A stretch of 64,000 nucleotides of DNA from Mucor racemosus (GCA_027405735.1 JAPEHQ010000002.1:1798001-1862000), one strand, 5' to 3'; counted from the stretch's first letter, positions 11,800 through 24,374 are shown. Notes: generated from the letters alone by a model not told the origin. Made by a program: numbers and translations.

Positions 11800-13720
11800 A
11801 AACCAACATACCTTCCATCTATGGCTATAGATATCTGTCCTAAATTAAAAGGGTTGAAACCAGAATATAATAAGCGTATTGGCCTAATATTGACTTTAAA
11901 TTCATCTAAATCTATTGTAAAATATAAACTCCAAATCGATATGTTAATTTTCTGCATTCATAAGATCAATTCAACTGCAATTTACTCTGCATTTTTTGTT
12001 TCGGTCAACAATATTGATTTTTTGTCAAGATAATCAAAATAATAACTAATAACTTACAGCTTAAAACCTATGATAACGGAGTCCCAAAACCGATCTAACA
12101 AATCGATCGAAAAATGATCGAAAATGATCGAAAAAAACAAAATCATTTAATGGCTCATGAGCTGCAAAGTAAGTTGAATTAGTGAACTAAATGTTTTTTG
12201 TACAGTTTTGAATTTCGCATCCAAATAAATAAAATTCTAACAAATGTTTCACATTAAATTTTGCGTAAAATGCAATTGAAATTTTGGAGGTTTTTTGAAG
12301 ATACACAACACGTTTTACAAGCATATTTTAAATACAAGTAATTGATATTATGCGCAAAAAAATTATCTATCGATTGAGATATCGCTGAAATTTTTAGCTA
12401 CATTTTTCGTAGAGAAAATGAGATTTTTGTTCAAATTTTTTCAAATTCAAAATTTGGGATGAGGGTATATAAGGGAAAAATGGAATCTAGAAATGGAGGT
12501 ACCTTTTTGTACACATTTTTGAGGATATCTCCACGAAAAATCAATATTTCGAAGAAAACTAAATTGGGTCCGAGAGAGCTCAATGAGGTTGATGAAATGA
12601 ATGTAAAAAAAAATGCTGCTCAATATAGCGAATATTTTGAAATTTACTACGAAAATGTGAAAAAAATAAAAAAAAAAAATAAAAGTGCTCAGAATTTTTT
12701 TGTACTGAAATATGTTATAGAGCACTTCAAAACAAGTAAGTTTTATTATTAGAAAGTGTTAGTATAGTTTGATGTTTCGTAGAGATATGAAGCCTCGAAG
12801 TTTTTAATTTTTATCAGTGAAATACATGTAAAAATCTGAAACATTAGCGTTAAAAAAATTGTATCAACTACTACAGATAGGATATTTCCAGAAACGCGTT
12901 TTTGGATTAAAGTTGGTCATCTCAGGTACATTGGCATATAATTTTTTCTTGGTGTTATTTAGCGAAAAAAAAAATTACACACGGATGAAAATTGAACCTA
13001 ATATTCAAGAAAAAAGCAGCAAGCTTCGCATGTTTTTAAGTCTTTTGTGAGATATAAAATATTTTCAGAAGCAGATAGCATATTACGACCAACTCGTGTA
13101 TTTAGCAATGTCAAAAATGTATTCTAAAAAGTGTTTAGTATGAGGTTAGTTATAGAAGAAAGGAGACGCTCCGATTTTAAAATTTGAAAGCTATGAAAAT
13201 TGAATTTTTTGAAAATTTGAATTTTATTCAAATAAGCACTTGCAAAAGGAATATCAATGAAATCCCATTCCAACTTATGGAATATAACTACCTAGCCTCA
13301 ATAGAGAATGAATTTTTATTATTAGATGTTTCCTAGAAGAACAAATTTAATGACAAAGACTTAATCTCAGTACATTGTATATAACAACAAAGGCTACTCT
13401 AGTACCTACAATACCCCCCCACCCATTCCATGTCGCATGCATGTAATTAATTATTTTGATGTATTAGCAGGTAGATCTAGCAAAATTTCCGTTACCAAGC
13501 TTAGCTCACAACAAGTAAAGGTTTTTTAAGCCAAATTCTATTAATAATATTCATCTCTGCTTTGTATTTGATTTGTGGAATTAAGCGCTTATAACAGGTA
13601 CAACTTGTCACAGCTCAGATACTTGGAGTAAGCAAAGGCCTTACGATCGAGTATATTCAACCTTTGCAGAGTATTGTGAACTCATTTGAAACTCTACTGC
13701 TTAAACATTGAAATACGCTA
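11800..13720 (+). repeat. Dispersed repeat family F, copy 1 (longest)
   Basis: Nearly 1.9 kb of AT-rich sequence recurs inverted at about 52600-54759 and 22262-23632, and in parts at 37561-38075 and 40890-41590. Collinear landmarks include the block from 12459 (atgagggtatataagggaaa), the acctcattgagctctctcgg block and the caggtagatctagcaa block. It contains the ACGAAAAATCAATATTT motif. A 97-codon frame at 12459-12752 is conserved in some copies but is broken in others, and the opposite strand is equally open, so it is not called as a gene. Confidence 0.85.
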
Positions 13721-14079
13721 CGTTTCTTTAAAATATGGCAGTTCTATTGGAGAGGATAGCTACAGGTATCAAGAAGTGTACCAATTTTATGAAAATAAGT
13801 TTTGCTAAAAATGAAATTGCTCATGCAAGCATCCATTAACCTGTAGATTTTACGCCTGTCTAAACGCTTTTCTCGAAGAGAAACGCATTATTTGAGCTTC
13901 TTACTTACCCCTTCTCCAGGTTTACCAAGGTTTAATGATGAAAAGGTTGTTGGTGTTCGTTCAAGAAGTAGTGACACACATGCCCATACATTTTGTATAT
14001 TTGTTGAGACAAAATTTAGTGTATTTATATAAGAGGTTTATTCATTTTATATGAGTCTGGGTGGGGGAATATTTTGCTT
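13721..14079. other. Short intergenic flank
   Basis: The sequence between repeat F and the 3' end of the V-ATPase accessory gene. No feature was recognised. Confidence 0.4.
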
Positions 14080-15307
14080 TTAATTCTTTTTTTGCTTTGC
14101 TTCAAAACGAACAGGAGTTTGGATACCGACCAACCAAGTGATACCAGTACCTGCAATGAACATGAAAAGGAAGACAACACCAAGAACCATGAAAACACCA
14201 GGTGTAAACAATTGGTATTTTGCGAAAATAGGCAAGTTATTGACAGGTGCAGGTGCACGACGATGCAAGTTTTGGGTACTTTCATGACAAGATGTCTAAT
14301 GTCATTGTTAATTTATCTATACGAGAAGTGTTTTAAGTATACGATTTCTTACCTTGGCATCACTAGAAGTGTAAATAACAGCATAATCGTTTTGAAACTT
14401 TCCTTCAACAGCATCAATAAATTGGCCCAATGAAGCATCTACGCATAAAAAGAGCACACATGAATATACATTGCGTATACTACTAGATGATGAATTTCTT
14501 ACCATTAGCCTTGAGCTTAGTTGCATCGTTAGCAGCAGGAAGAGGAACAACGGCAACAATAGGTGCCTCTTGTTCAGTAAAATCATCGGCAGAAACAGCT
14601 ATAAAAAATCAAATGTTACTTTTTTTTTTGATCTAGCGTTATGCAATGTTTCAATAAAAACTTACTTGAGGGGTCCAAGATGGAAACAGCGGAATCACAT
14701 TGACTAGCAATCATCTTTGCAACCTCATTAACGTCAACACCATTAGTGATATACTCGATTTGTGAGCGAGAGCTTGCTTGAGTACTGTGTTCCTACATGA
14801 AATATCATGTTTCAGTTTCAAAACCGAAAAAAAAAACCTGCATAGAAATATGATCGCGCGGATTGCTCATTTACCTTTAACTGAGTGAAAGCATCTTCGA
14901 AACCAGAACGAGTGAAATCATTGCTGTGAAGCTAAAGTGTTTTACGATGGATGTTTAGTTATGTTGTCTGTTTAATCAATGACGTGTTTTCACATTATTT
15001 TTATCTTTTTACCTCGGGTTGGTTGATCAAGGCAATAACTTTAGCTGAACAGATATCAGAAGATAAAGAGGACATGATAGCAGAAGAGGCATCTGTTTGA
15101 CTAATAACAAATTGGTTGCTTGTTTTGACATTGGTATCAACATAGCTATTTTTTTTTTTTTTTTTTTTTTTTTTAGTGTTGTTTCTTGTAAATAGATGTA
15201 TACTCGATCACTTACTTCTTGGGAGACCACATAATACAAGGAACAGTGGATTCAAAAGCCATAACAGCTGAGGCTAATGACAATAAAGCTACTGCAGTAT
15301 ACTTCAT
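14080..15307 (-). CDS. V-ATPase assembly/accessory protein, S1/BIG1/Voa1-like
   Basis: Seven exons (15307-15216, 15145-15013, 14931-14875, 14792-14666, 14598-14503, 14438-14353, 14295-14080) give 268 residues, with every junction keeping phase. A signal peptide (MKYTAVALLSLASAVMA) is followed by a luminal domain starting with a MWSPK-type motif. One C-terminal membrane segment follows NLPIFAKYQLFTPGVFM; this KYQ(F/L)FTPG(I/V)FM signature is typical of the ATP6AP1/S1-BIG1-Voa1 family, which helps assemble the V0 sector in the ER. The tail ends K-Q-K-K-N, which fits a KxKxx ER-retrieval signal and an assembly role. Intron 1 contains a 20+ nt T-run. Upstream lies a cluster of X-box-like motifs. 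Confidence 0.85.
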
Positions 15308-15702
15308 TTTTATAGATTATTATTGAAACAAGGGGAACAAGAGTGTGTTAAAAGAAATAGCGCTTGCTACACGATATACTCTCTCATTGAAAAAAATAAC
15401 GTGATTAAAAATATTTGTGTGGTTGATGATAATCGTCGAGAAGGAGTTGCAAAAAAGTAGTCAATCTGAAGCATTGAAGATGTCCTTTTGCTGATGATAT
15501 TGATACAAAAACAAGCAATGTAAGTATAAATTTCAAGAATCTATAATATAAATCGAGTTATTATAGTGCATATATTAATAATAAAGCTGCTTATTGCAAG
15601 ATTATGTATAAAAACCAGCTTCACATATTTTAAATATAAAAGACGTCCAACATATACATGAAACCGTCGACATTATATTAAATCTTGGAAATGCATATTT
15701 CT

Positions 15703-15793
15703 CCATGGCAACGAAATAGTTTGACAGCTGATGGCCCTAGCAACCAGGAACAGAAAGCAACTAAAGGAAATCTGATATTTAGTCCATAGCAAC
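15703..15793 (+). promoter_or_regulatory. Cluster of RFX/X-box-like half-sites
   Basis: Three same-orientation matches to the RFX half-site CC(A/C)T(A/G)GCAAC occur within 91 bp: CCATGGCAAC (15703-15712), CCCTAGCAAC (15735-15744) and CCATAGCAAC (15784-15793). They lie about 400 bp upstream of the V-ATPase accessory gene start. The X-box GTTGCCATGGCAAC is the known target of RFX proteins (Crt1/Rfx1 in yeast). The arrangement GCAACGAA...TGACAG...GGCCCTAGCAAC recurs at 61972-62018. Function is inferred from motif similarity only. Confidence 0.4.
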
Positions 15794-15928
15794 CAATAAT
15801 TTCACCTCAGAACCACAGCTTTTTTGAAATAATCAAAAATCGTATTATTAGAAATCCAGATATTCTATAGGTTCACACATGTTATGTAATTTATTTTGTC
15901 TAGATATTAGGTATATATGTTGTATTAA

Positions 15929-15954
15929 TGCTATTGCTATTGCTATTGCTATTG
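15929..15954. repeat. (TGCTAT)n microsatellite
   Basis: Four perfect TGCTAT hexamers lie in the intergenic region 15308-16081. Apart from this and the X-box-like cluster, that interval shows no further feature. Confidence 0.8.
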
Positions 15955-16081
15955 TAGCTCGAGATGCTTGATACGTATTCGAGAATCATGTATCAATATA
16001 TCATTAGGAAATAGAGGGGGGAAATCATTTCATTTATTAAATTATTTATACAAGGAGTAAACGACTCAAAAGAAAATGGAA

Positions 16082-17212
16082 TTACTTTTCTTCATCATCG
16101 TCCATTTCGTCATCACCTTCATCTGCCGAGGTATAAGTCTCTTCGTTCTCAGACTTATTTTCAAGTGATTCATAACTTTGAGCCCATTTGACTAAAAGAG
16201 ATGGATCTTGAACCGATAAATCGTAATTTAAAAAGAACAAAAATTCTTGTTCCATACGAGCAATTCTCAAATTACGGTCTTTATCAGACACTTCAGGGAT
16301 AGGACTTGGGGTTGCTGTGGCGGTCTTGGGTGTATGAGATTCGTTTTTTGTAGTTGTTATGGTATCATCGGATGTTGTGGCGTTATCTGTTGTTATGGGA
16401 ACTTTTTGAGAGTTATTCTCATCACTACTTGATGACGGAAGAGGAGTATTGTTATTAATATTAAGAGCGATTGTGATGTTTTCAATGATTGAAGCTGTTA
16501 TAGGCATTTTAGGTGAAGTAGGAGGAGTAATTGGAGCAGTAATGACTGATACATGTTTTCTGGTATTGGTATATATGATCAATCTTAAACTATCGTGAAT
16601 ATATTTCGAAGCCATGATAAATGCCACCATTATCATTCGAGATCCACATCCAGGAGTACCTTTCAGATCACGATAGCGCTAAAATAAGAAAATAATTAGT
16701 AATTCGGAACATCAATCGAGAATATTTGTTTTACCTTATTTAATCTTTCGACATAGCTAATAGCTATTAATAATGTTAAGCTAGGACAAATAATTGGTGT
16801 TGATACTGGACTTTGGCAAAACTTTTGTAGTGAAACTTCGAATGGTTCATTTTGATCCATTCCGGTTGTATCTAACAAATTGTTCATCATGTAATATAGT
16901 TGCTGAATTTTTTCTTGGCAGGGTTTATCTTCCCAAGCTTGAGAAACGAACACTGCTAAACAGGCTAAAATAGAGAGATGTTAGCGACAAATTTTTTTAA
17001 AGAGCCAACATAATTTACTTACCAAGGCATTTTTTACTGAGTCTTTTACGTCCATTTAATTCGATGGCTTGTAAAAGTGCACAAGCTTGATTATAGCCAA
17101 ATAAATGAGGTTTATTCAATTTATCTGGGTTATTTGATTCCAGTTGTTGTCTTCTATACGGACAAGGTAGGCGTCGGTTATTATTATTATGTTTATTGGC
17201 AAGTGCCTTCAT
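16082..17212 (-). CDS. Pho80/Pcl-type cyclin with long insert
   Basis: Three exons (17212-17023, 16964-16735, 16678-16082) give 338 residues. The cyclin fold is recognisable in pieces. The helix-1/2 region is STPIICPSLTLLIAISYVERL. It is followed across an intron by the Pho80-family signature RYRDLKGTPGCGSRMIMVAFIMASKYIHD. After about 105 residues of low-complexity Ser/Thr/Pro/Asn sequence comes the helix RIARMEQEFLFFLNYDLSV, equivalent to the L..(M/L)E.EFL..L.Y.L.V helix of Pcl cyclins. An acidic tail follows (DEGDDEMDDDEEK). It probably partners a Pho85/Cdk5-type kinase. The insert between the fourth and fifth cyclin helices is unusually long. The substrate is unknown. A second Pcl-type cyclin is at 59352-60299. 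Confidence 0.8.
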
Positions 17213-18803
17213 GATGGTTTGGATGGTTTTTTTATAGTTGAAATAAAATAAATAGATGAATATTTATTCTATTTTTGTAATTATTATTGGAATTAATACA
17301 AGTGAAAAGGTGAATAATAATTATAGAAAAAAAAAAAAAAAAAAAAAAAAGTGGTATTTTATATAATATGGAAGGCTCAAAAGAATTTTTTTTGGATTTG
17401 TAATTGTTGTAGCAGACAGGCTTAAATAAATTTTCCGCCACGCCTTGCATGATTCATTATATTTCTAATCAACTTTTATATATTGACCAATCTGAATCAC
17501 CTAAGAAATAACGGCCCGGAGTATCTTGGTAACTGTGAGGAATTACTTAATAATCTCGTAAAATGCTTTGCAAAGCATCAATTAGTAAATATTGTAAAAA
17601 TAAAGTGATGAATAATTCACTGATTTCCATTACGTTTATGAAATGCACCAGATCAAGCAAATCTTTAACATTTCGATAATCTATGGTGTAACCTTTAAAA
17701 TTCTATTTATTCAATCATCCAAAAAACAAAAAGAAAATGCATGGAAATCATAAAAACTACATTGGTCGCCAGGACGATATTCCAATGATGGAAATCGTCT
17801 TCAACTCTAATTTCTCTCGAAATAACTCTCTTTTTGCAAACATGCTACGTCTAAAATTGGAAAGATTTTTGTGCTTAGTAATAGAGATACTGTGTTTTAA
17901 CTACGATGGTTAATGTTTTTATTTCGGTCGTCTGAAATTCCATGTTGGATCAAGCCGACCATTGATCTCAAATGATTAAAACAGCAATCCCTTTGAATTG
18001 AACTAAAATTTTAAACATTAATCTAATCATATAATATTGAGATTTTCAAGGAGAGAGTAAAGTTGTCGAGGGATTTACTGGTAAACAAACATTTACCTGT
18101 CACTGATTACTTGGTTGCTTATTAATCGACTATTTGGCTCTCCCAAAAGATCACCATATTTCATGTAAAAAATACTGCTTAGAATCAGGAGAAAACAAAC
18201 ATACTTGCAAATCATGAACATAACTGTGAAAACAGCGTTGATTAATAATGGAAAATGCGTTTCGTATTGTATAGTGTGCCCCTGTGCGAGCTTTCAAAGG
18301 GTTTTTTCATACCAAAGCAGACATAATTTATTATGATATATGATTATGCAAAATCACCATTAGATACCACTTTTTTGCATCGCATTTTTTGTTATTTGGG
18401 TTGTTGCTCAGAAATTTAACTTTTTCTACGATTATTCGATTTGATTTAATCACAAAATAAAATTGCGGCTCACACCATGATGTTCGAGTAAAAAGGTTCT
18501 GCACTTCACAAGTACAAACTTTCTGTAATCAATGACAATTTAGACATTTACTAGAATACTATGTAACTAGAAAAATGAATTGACTAGAATAGTGTAAAAC
18601 AAATTAAAAATCTTTGGATTTCATACCTCCAAAAAACCAAAAAAATATCATTTACATAAGTGAATGCCTATTAGCAATACCGCATAAGAATAAATACAAA
18701 TAACCACAATTTCTTTCTGTGTGTTTGTTTATAAAAGTGAAGTGTTTATTACTACTATTGTACGGTCTAAAATCTATATAAAAATGATATCTACTATTTG
18801 CAT
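17213..18803. other. Intergenic region, 1.6 kb
   Basis: Upstream of the cyclin gene it contains a poly(A)/poly(T) run at about 17330-17350. The remainder, downstream of MTO1, shows no open frame with recognisable protein character and no repeat shared with the rest of the window. Confidence 0.5.
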
Positions 18804-21635
18804 CTAATTGACAAATACTTTCTTATTGTATGTTCTTTTTGCATATTTCATCAAAACAACCATTGCCGCTGGTGTCATACCCTCAATACGTTTTGCAGCA
18901 CCCTATTTTTAAACATTATTATAATATAATTTCCCAAAGATAAAATTATTCACATACCAGTGTTTCGGGACGAACTTCGGCAAGCTTTTGACGCACTTCG
19001 TTGGAAAGTTGGTCCATTCTAAATATCAAACAAACAAATAAATATATTAACTATTACAAAATTAATGAATACGTTACTGTAAATAGTCTAGATTAATGTC
19101 TAGTGTCAAGTGTTCATCTCTTTTTAATGCTGCAACTTCCAACTCTTGTCTTTTCAAAAATGGTTTGTATCGACCTGGTGAGATAAAAGCGGGGGAATAC
19201 GCACACAAATAACATGGATTAATAAGCAAAACTCTATTCGCTCCATGTCAAATTACCTTCAATCATAACACGCTCTCTTAAAGAAGGTTCCAAATGTTTG
19301 AGTTCTGGCAGTAAGTCTTGAAATTGCTCCAATATAACGTTTGGCCAAGTCAGAAGGTCCATACCACTTGAATAAACAGATATAAATAAACATATACAAA
19401 AAAAACCTGTTATTTCATCGACAAACTTACCTTCGTAATGCCCCATGATCATTAAGATGATCTGTAGATACTCGCGTACTAGGACTAATATTGTGTTCTG
19501 CCCAACGCTTTGCTGGCATTCTAAGGTTTTGTAATCCTTCCATGGCTGATTTTAAAGCTTGAGAGGAAGATTGATAATGATTCCATCGTTCTTGGCCTAT
19601 TATTCCTGCTTCGTAACCTAAAAAAATTCAGCAATCAATATTCAATTTTACCATAAAAACAGATTTTGCGTAAAATTACCTTTTTCTGTTAACCTTGTAT
19701 CAGCATTATCAGCTCTTAACAGTAATCTATATTCGGATCTAGCCGTAAATACACGATAAGGTTCCTCTACTCCTTTAGTAATCAAATCGTCAACTAAAAC
19801 ACCAATGTATGCATCTGATCTATCCAAGATGAATGGTGCTTTTCCTTGAGCATGTAAACCGGCATTGATACCAGCCATAACACCTTGAGCAGCTGCCTCT
19901 TCGTATCCTGTAGTACCGTTAATTTGTCCTGCTAAAAATAAACCACTAATACGTTTTGTTTCCAAAGTCGATCTTAACTCTCTAGGATCAATATGATCAT
20001 ATTCAACTCCATATGCTTTTACAAAAAAAGTTAATTGTTTTTTTCTGCATTGTTTGTTACATTATGTTACCAGGTTTCAACATGTCCACATTTTCCAATC
20101 CATGAATCATTCTCAAGAAATTCAATTGAACGTCTTCAGGCATTGTGTTTGATATACCATTGGGATATACTACTGGTGTATCAAGGCCCTCAGGTTCTAA
20201 CCAAATGTTATGTGCTTCCTTGGTGCTAAATCTCTTGATTTTACTCTCTAGAGAGGGGCAGTATCTAGGCCCTTTTACCGTTTCTCTAATGTGAATACTT
20301 TGGTCAAAATGATCTGCAATGTATTTATGCACTTTATCGTTTGTACGTGTTTGATGACACAAGATTTGATGATCCTGTTTTGCTGTAATTAGTTATATAT
20401 ACAAGAAATTAACGTTAATCCCTACTTACAGCATGTGGGACAGTTGTATTGAGATATGAAAATGGAGATGGAGGATTATCTCCTTCTTGTATGATTAAAC
20501 CTTCATAATTAATTGTTCTACCATCCAATCTTGCAGGTGTACCTAAATATGTATATTAGTTTTATGCTATGTATCTCCTCATCAATTACATGAACATACC
20601 TGTCTTCAACCGAGCTAATTGAAAACCAGCTGATTTCAATGAATTGGATAATCCAATTGATGGGTTCTCACCGATTCTACCAGCAGGCCAGACCTTAAGA
20701 CCTTAACCTTAATCAGTACATATTCAATCCATACAAACGATCAACATACCAAGATGAATCTCTCCTCCTAAAAATGTACCTGTAGTAATTACTACATTCG
20801 ATGCTCGAATCACTTGCCCATTGTCTAATTTGTTGGAGAGAAAATAAGCTATTGCAGTAAAATATTCAATATAAAATCAAAATACCCAATTGAACGCCCT
20901 TAACAATTTGTGAAGCACCCTTTGAAATCATTTTTTGATGTTCCTCTTCTGTAACATTATCGTTCAAAACAAGATCAGATACACTTCCTGCTCGAATAGT
21001 CAGATTTGGGTAATCTTTCAAATATGATTGTAAATGTTTCTTGTATAATTTTCTGTCGATCTGTGCTCTTGGGCCCTATACGTATACAAAAACTATATTA
21101 AATCTAATGTTTCTGTAAAATCAATTGATGCTGCTTACATAAACTGCTGGCCCTTTTGATTTATTCAAAACCTTAAATTGAATACCGGCAAGGTCTATAG
21201 CATTTTTTTTTTTTAGATACTAAATAAATATTCACAAAATTTGATATATCATACCCGATATGCGACCACATACACCATCTAGGGCATCAATTTCTCTGAC
21301 AAGTACACCTTTTCCAACACCTCCAAATGAAGGATTGCATGACATTTCCCCTAAATTTTAAAATTAAAATAGATCCCAATTGACATATATATAAAAACAA
21401 TACCAATTGTATCCTTATTTTGTGTTAATAATAATGTTTTTGCACCAGATCTTGCTGCTGCTGCGCAAGCTTCTGTTCCAGCATGACCACCGCCAATAAC
21501 TATCACATCGAATTCACTGTGTGCTGGTATTTGTGCTGTTACTGTTGCTTGTTTTAAAGTACTACATGTGTGGAATTTATGTGTGCATCTCACTCCAGAC
21601 GGGTTGTAGCGTAATGAACTCAGACCTCGAAGCAT
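18804..21635 (-). CDS. MTO1: Mitochondrial tRNA uridine-modification FAD protein MTO1 (MnmG/GidA family)
   Basis: Fourteen exons could be spliced in phase (21635-21404, 21350-21255, 21194-21139, 21075-20886, 20848-20750, 20701-20600, 20542-20430, 20374-20071, 20015-19680, 19617-19431, 19366-19257, 19174-19078, 19018-18958, 18902-18804). They give 693 residues, close to the family length. A basic mitochondrial presequence ([14 protein letters not shown]) leads into the FAD motif [11 protein letters not shown]. Later signatures include [70 protein letters not shown] and the C-terminal MTPAAM helix. With MSS1/GTPBP3 it installs the wobble-uridine C5 modification on mitochondrial tRNAs. A start 10 codons upstream is possible but would spoil the presequence. 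Confidence 0.95.
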
Positions 21636-22261
21636 CGTCTTGGTATTTAATATTAAAAGATGCACAAAACGGAAAAAAAAAACCTGAAAGCTGGGGTTAT
21701 ATACACTTTTGGAAGGGTGCTTTCCGGATGAAGAAAAAAAAAAAGAAAAGGCTTTTTTCTTATTTTGATGGTCCGTCCAAGTTTTACAAATTTCAAATCT
21801 TAAATGAATAGTAAGAAATAATGATCTTCAAAATAGGTTGATCTAGTGCCTCAAAAATACTAGAAAATGTATGTACATTGGCTATAATGTAGTATAAGTA
21901 TATACATTTAAATAGATACTTTGTAGCTCAACAAGAAGCCTATAATTAGTTATTTTTGTTAATTTTAGAAATAGGGCCAAATTACAATCATTTATTAACT
22001 TCCTTATCGCAACATGGTGAGCAAGAGCAATGCATGTAATACAGCATTGCAGAACTTGCATCTCATGCAACATGCTTTGACAGATGATCTAAACTAATAA
22101 TTCAGTAATATCTAGTTCTGATAGATCAAACCCCACTTTTAAAGCGAACAAAACGACTTGGAATTTATCATTTTGGATTTAACCTATCCAACACACCTCT
22201 TTTATTCGTATTCCCGGTGATGGTCCAATTAATTAAGGGTTTCCAACTATTTAGAAAACAC
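21636..22261. other. Intergenic flank of MTO1
   Basis: Promoter side of MTO1 with short A-runs (21672-21681, 21728-21738). A 96-codon plus-strand frame here overlaps MTO1 exon 1 and is not supported. Confidence 0.4.
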
Positions 22262-23632
22262 AGAACGCATTATGTTATCTATTTCTAAATTTATTTTAAA
22301 TCTAATGAAAAACTCAAAAACACGTAAAATTCACTGCTTTTCCTTGAAAATTGGATCTCGCTTTTCATCCCTGCTCTACTTTTTTTTTCACTAAACAACA
22401 CCATGAAAAAATTATATGTCAATGTACCTGAGATGCTCAACTTTAATCTAAAAACAAGTATCCGGAAATATCCTATTTTTTGCAGTTGGTATAGCTTTTC
22501 TAGTGCTAATGTTTCAGATTTTTATAGGTATATCACTGATAAAAATTAAAAACTTCGAGCCTTCATATCTCTACGAAACATTAAGCTATACTAACACTTT
22601 CTAATAATGAAACTTACTTGTTTTGAAGTGCTCTATAACATATTTCAGTACAAAAAAATTCTGAGCACTTTTATTTATTTTTTTATTTTTTTCACATTTT
22701 CGTAGTAAATTTCAAAATATTCGCTATATTGAGCAGCATTTTTTTTTACATTCATTTCATCAACCTCATTGAGCTCTCTCGGACCCAATTTAGTTTTCTT
22801 CGAAATATTGATTTTTCGTGGAGATATCCTCAAAAATGTGTACAAAAAGGTACCTCCATTTCTAGCTTCCATTTTTCCCTTATATACCCTCATCCCGAAT
22901 TCTGAATCTGAAAAAAATTGGACAAAAATCTCGGTTTCTCTACGAAAAATGCAGCGAGAAGATTTTACAATAGCTTGATCGATAGATAATGTTTTTGCGC
23001 ATCATTTAAATAAATTATATTGTAAATATACTTATAAAAAATGATGTACATCTCCAAAAAACCTCCAAAATTTCAATTGCATTTTACGCAAAATTTACTG
23101 TGAAATGTTTTTTTGATTTTTGTTTAGATATATGCAGAATTTAAAACTGTACAAAAACCATTTAATATGATAAGTCGACTTACTTTGCAGTTCATGAGCA
23201 TTTAAACAATTTTGTTTTTTTAACCATTTTTCGATCTTTTTTTCAGATCAATTTTGGAGCCCCGTTACTATAGATTTTAAGCTGTGATATAAACTATTAT
23301 TTTGATTATCTCGACGAAAAATCAATATTTTTGACTAAAACAAAAAATGTAGAGTAGCAATCAATTAGACCTCTCTTGTGAATACAGAAATTAAGCCCTG
23401 AATAATGAGTTTTAAGTTTTACAGAATAATAAACTAATATTTACAATTGCAGAAAACAAAGAAAAAAAATTCCATCCTTGTGAATATTGATCCAATTAAT
23501 CTCTACTTATACATGATGGTAGATTTAAATATATCCTGCATAAAAATTTATGTTTCTAATTTCACAAATCATTGTGAATTGAGAAAACCATCAACAAAAC
23601 ATGATATATCTGTCCAATAAAACCACGTGCTG
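22262..23632 (-). repeat. Repeat family F, copy 2 (inverted)
   Basis: It matches 11800-13400 in reverse complement and 52600-54759 directly. Of the peptide-like frame at 12459-12752, the first 70-odd codons are preserved almost unchanged here (22893-22675). At its right end it runs straight into an LTR-like D repeat, exactly as at 54759/54760. Confidence 0.85.
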
Positions 23633-24175
23633 TGTCCTATATTTTCATGTTTGATAAACAATACTTTAGAAAAGAATATAATCAAAGGAGAATGAGTATT
23701 GAACCAGTTCTTCAACTGTATAATAAAAGCAGAATATCGTTTATTTAGATATAAAAGTACGGACTTTTACTGTATATTGATTTGGCATTGAGATTCTGAG
23801 ATGTAATTTAAGGCATTATTGAACCATTAGATATTACATATTATGTTTGATAGTAATCTATGGATGGAAATGGATCAATCAAAATTCAACCGTGCTTGCA
23901 GAGCTTGTGAGTTGCCTTATTTCAATGCTGCGCTAAATGTGCTTGGATGTTGATTTGATAGTTACTTGATTGATTAACCGCTGGGATGAAATAACATGGT
24001 GTCATAATTGAGGTTCAAGTGTTCTTGGTAATTACTGGATTAAACTTGGTACGCTAGGAGTTTCTTATATCCGATATCAAGTTTTTGCACTTTAATACAT
24101 GTCGTAGTCAATAGATTGTAAGATGTATTGATACTGTAGAAGGTGATAACGTATGATACTAGTTGGAATACAACA
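23633..24175. repeat. LTR-like repeat family D, copy 2
   Basis: It starts TGTCCTATATTTTC and ends GGAATACAACA, the same TG...CA ends as the solo LTR at 35274-35802. No flanking 5-bp duplication can be read; it directly abuts repeat F. No MITE is present, so it gives the empty-site sequence for MITE copy 1. Confidence 0.75.
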
Positions 24176-24374
24176 ATTTAGAGCACATTATTCATATTTT
24201 AATAAAGAAGGATGTTAACAGTATTCTTTTATCGTTTTTTATCCCATATTTTACTGCACTCGCATTGTCCTTTTCCAGAATCTATTATTAGATTATCAAC
24301 TAAAGAAGAATCCACAGCGCATTCTTGTCCTTATTATTGACTCACCGTAGAATAGTAGTCATTGAATCCAGTGC

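Noticed and set aside
12447..12725. A 92-codon minus-strand frame inside repeat F
   Set aside because: It lies opposite another open frame in a dispersed repeat; both are open because the repeat is AT-rich with few stops.
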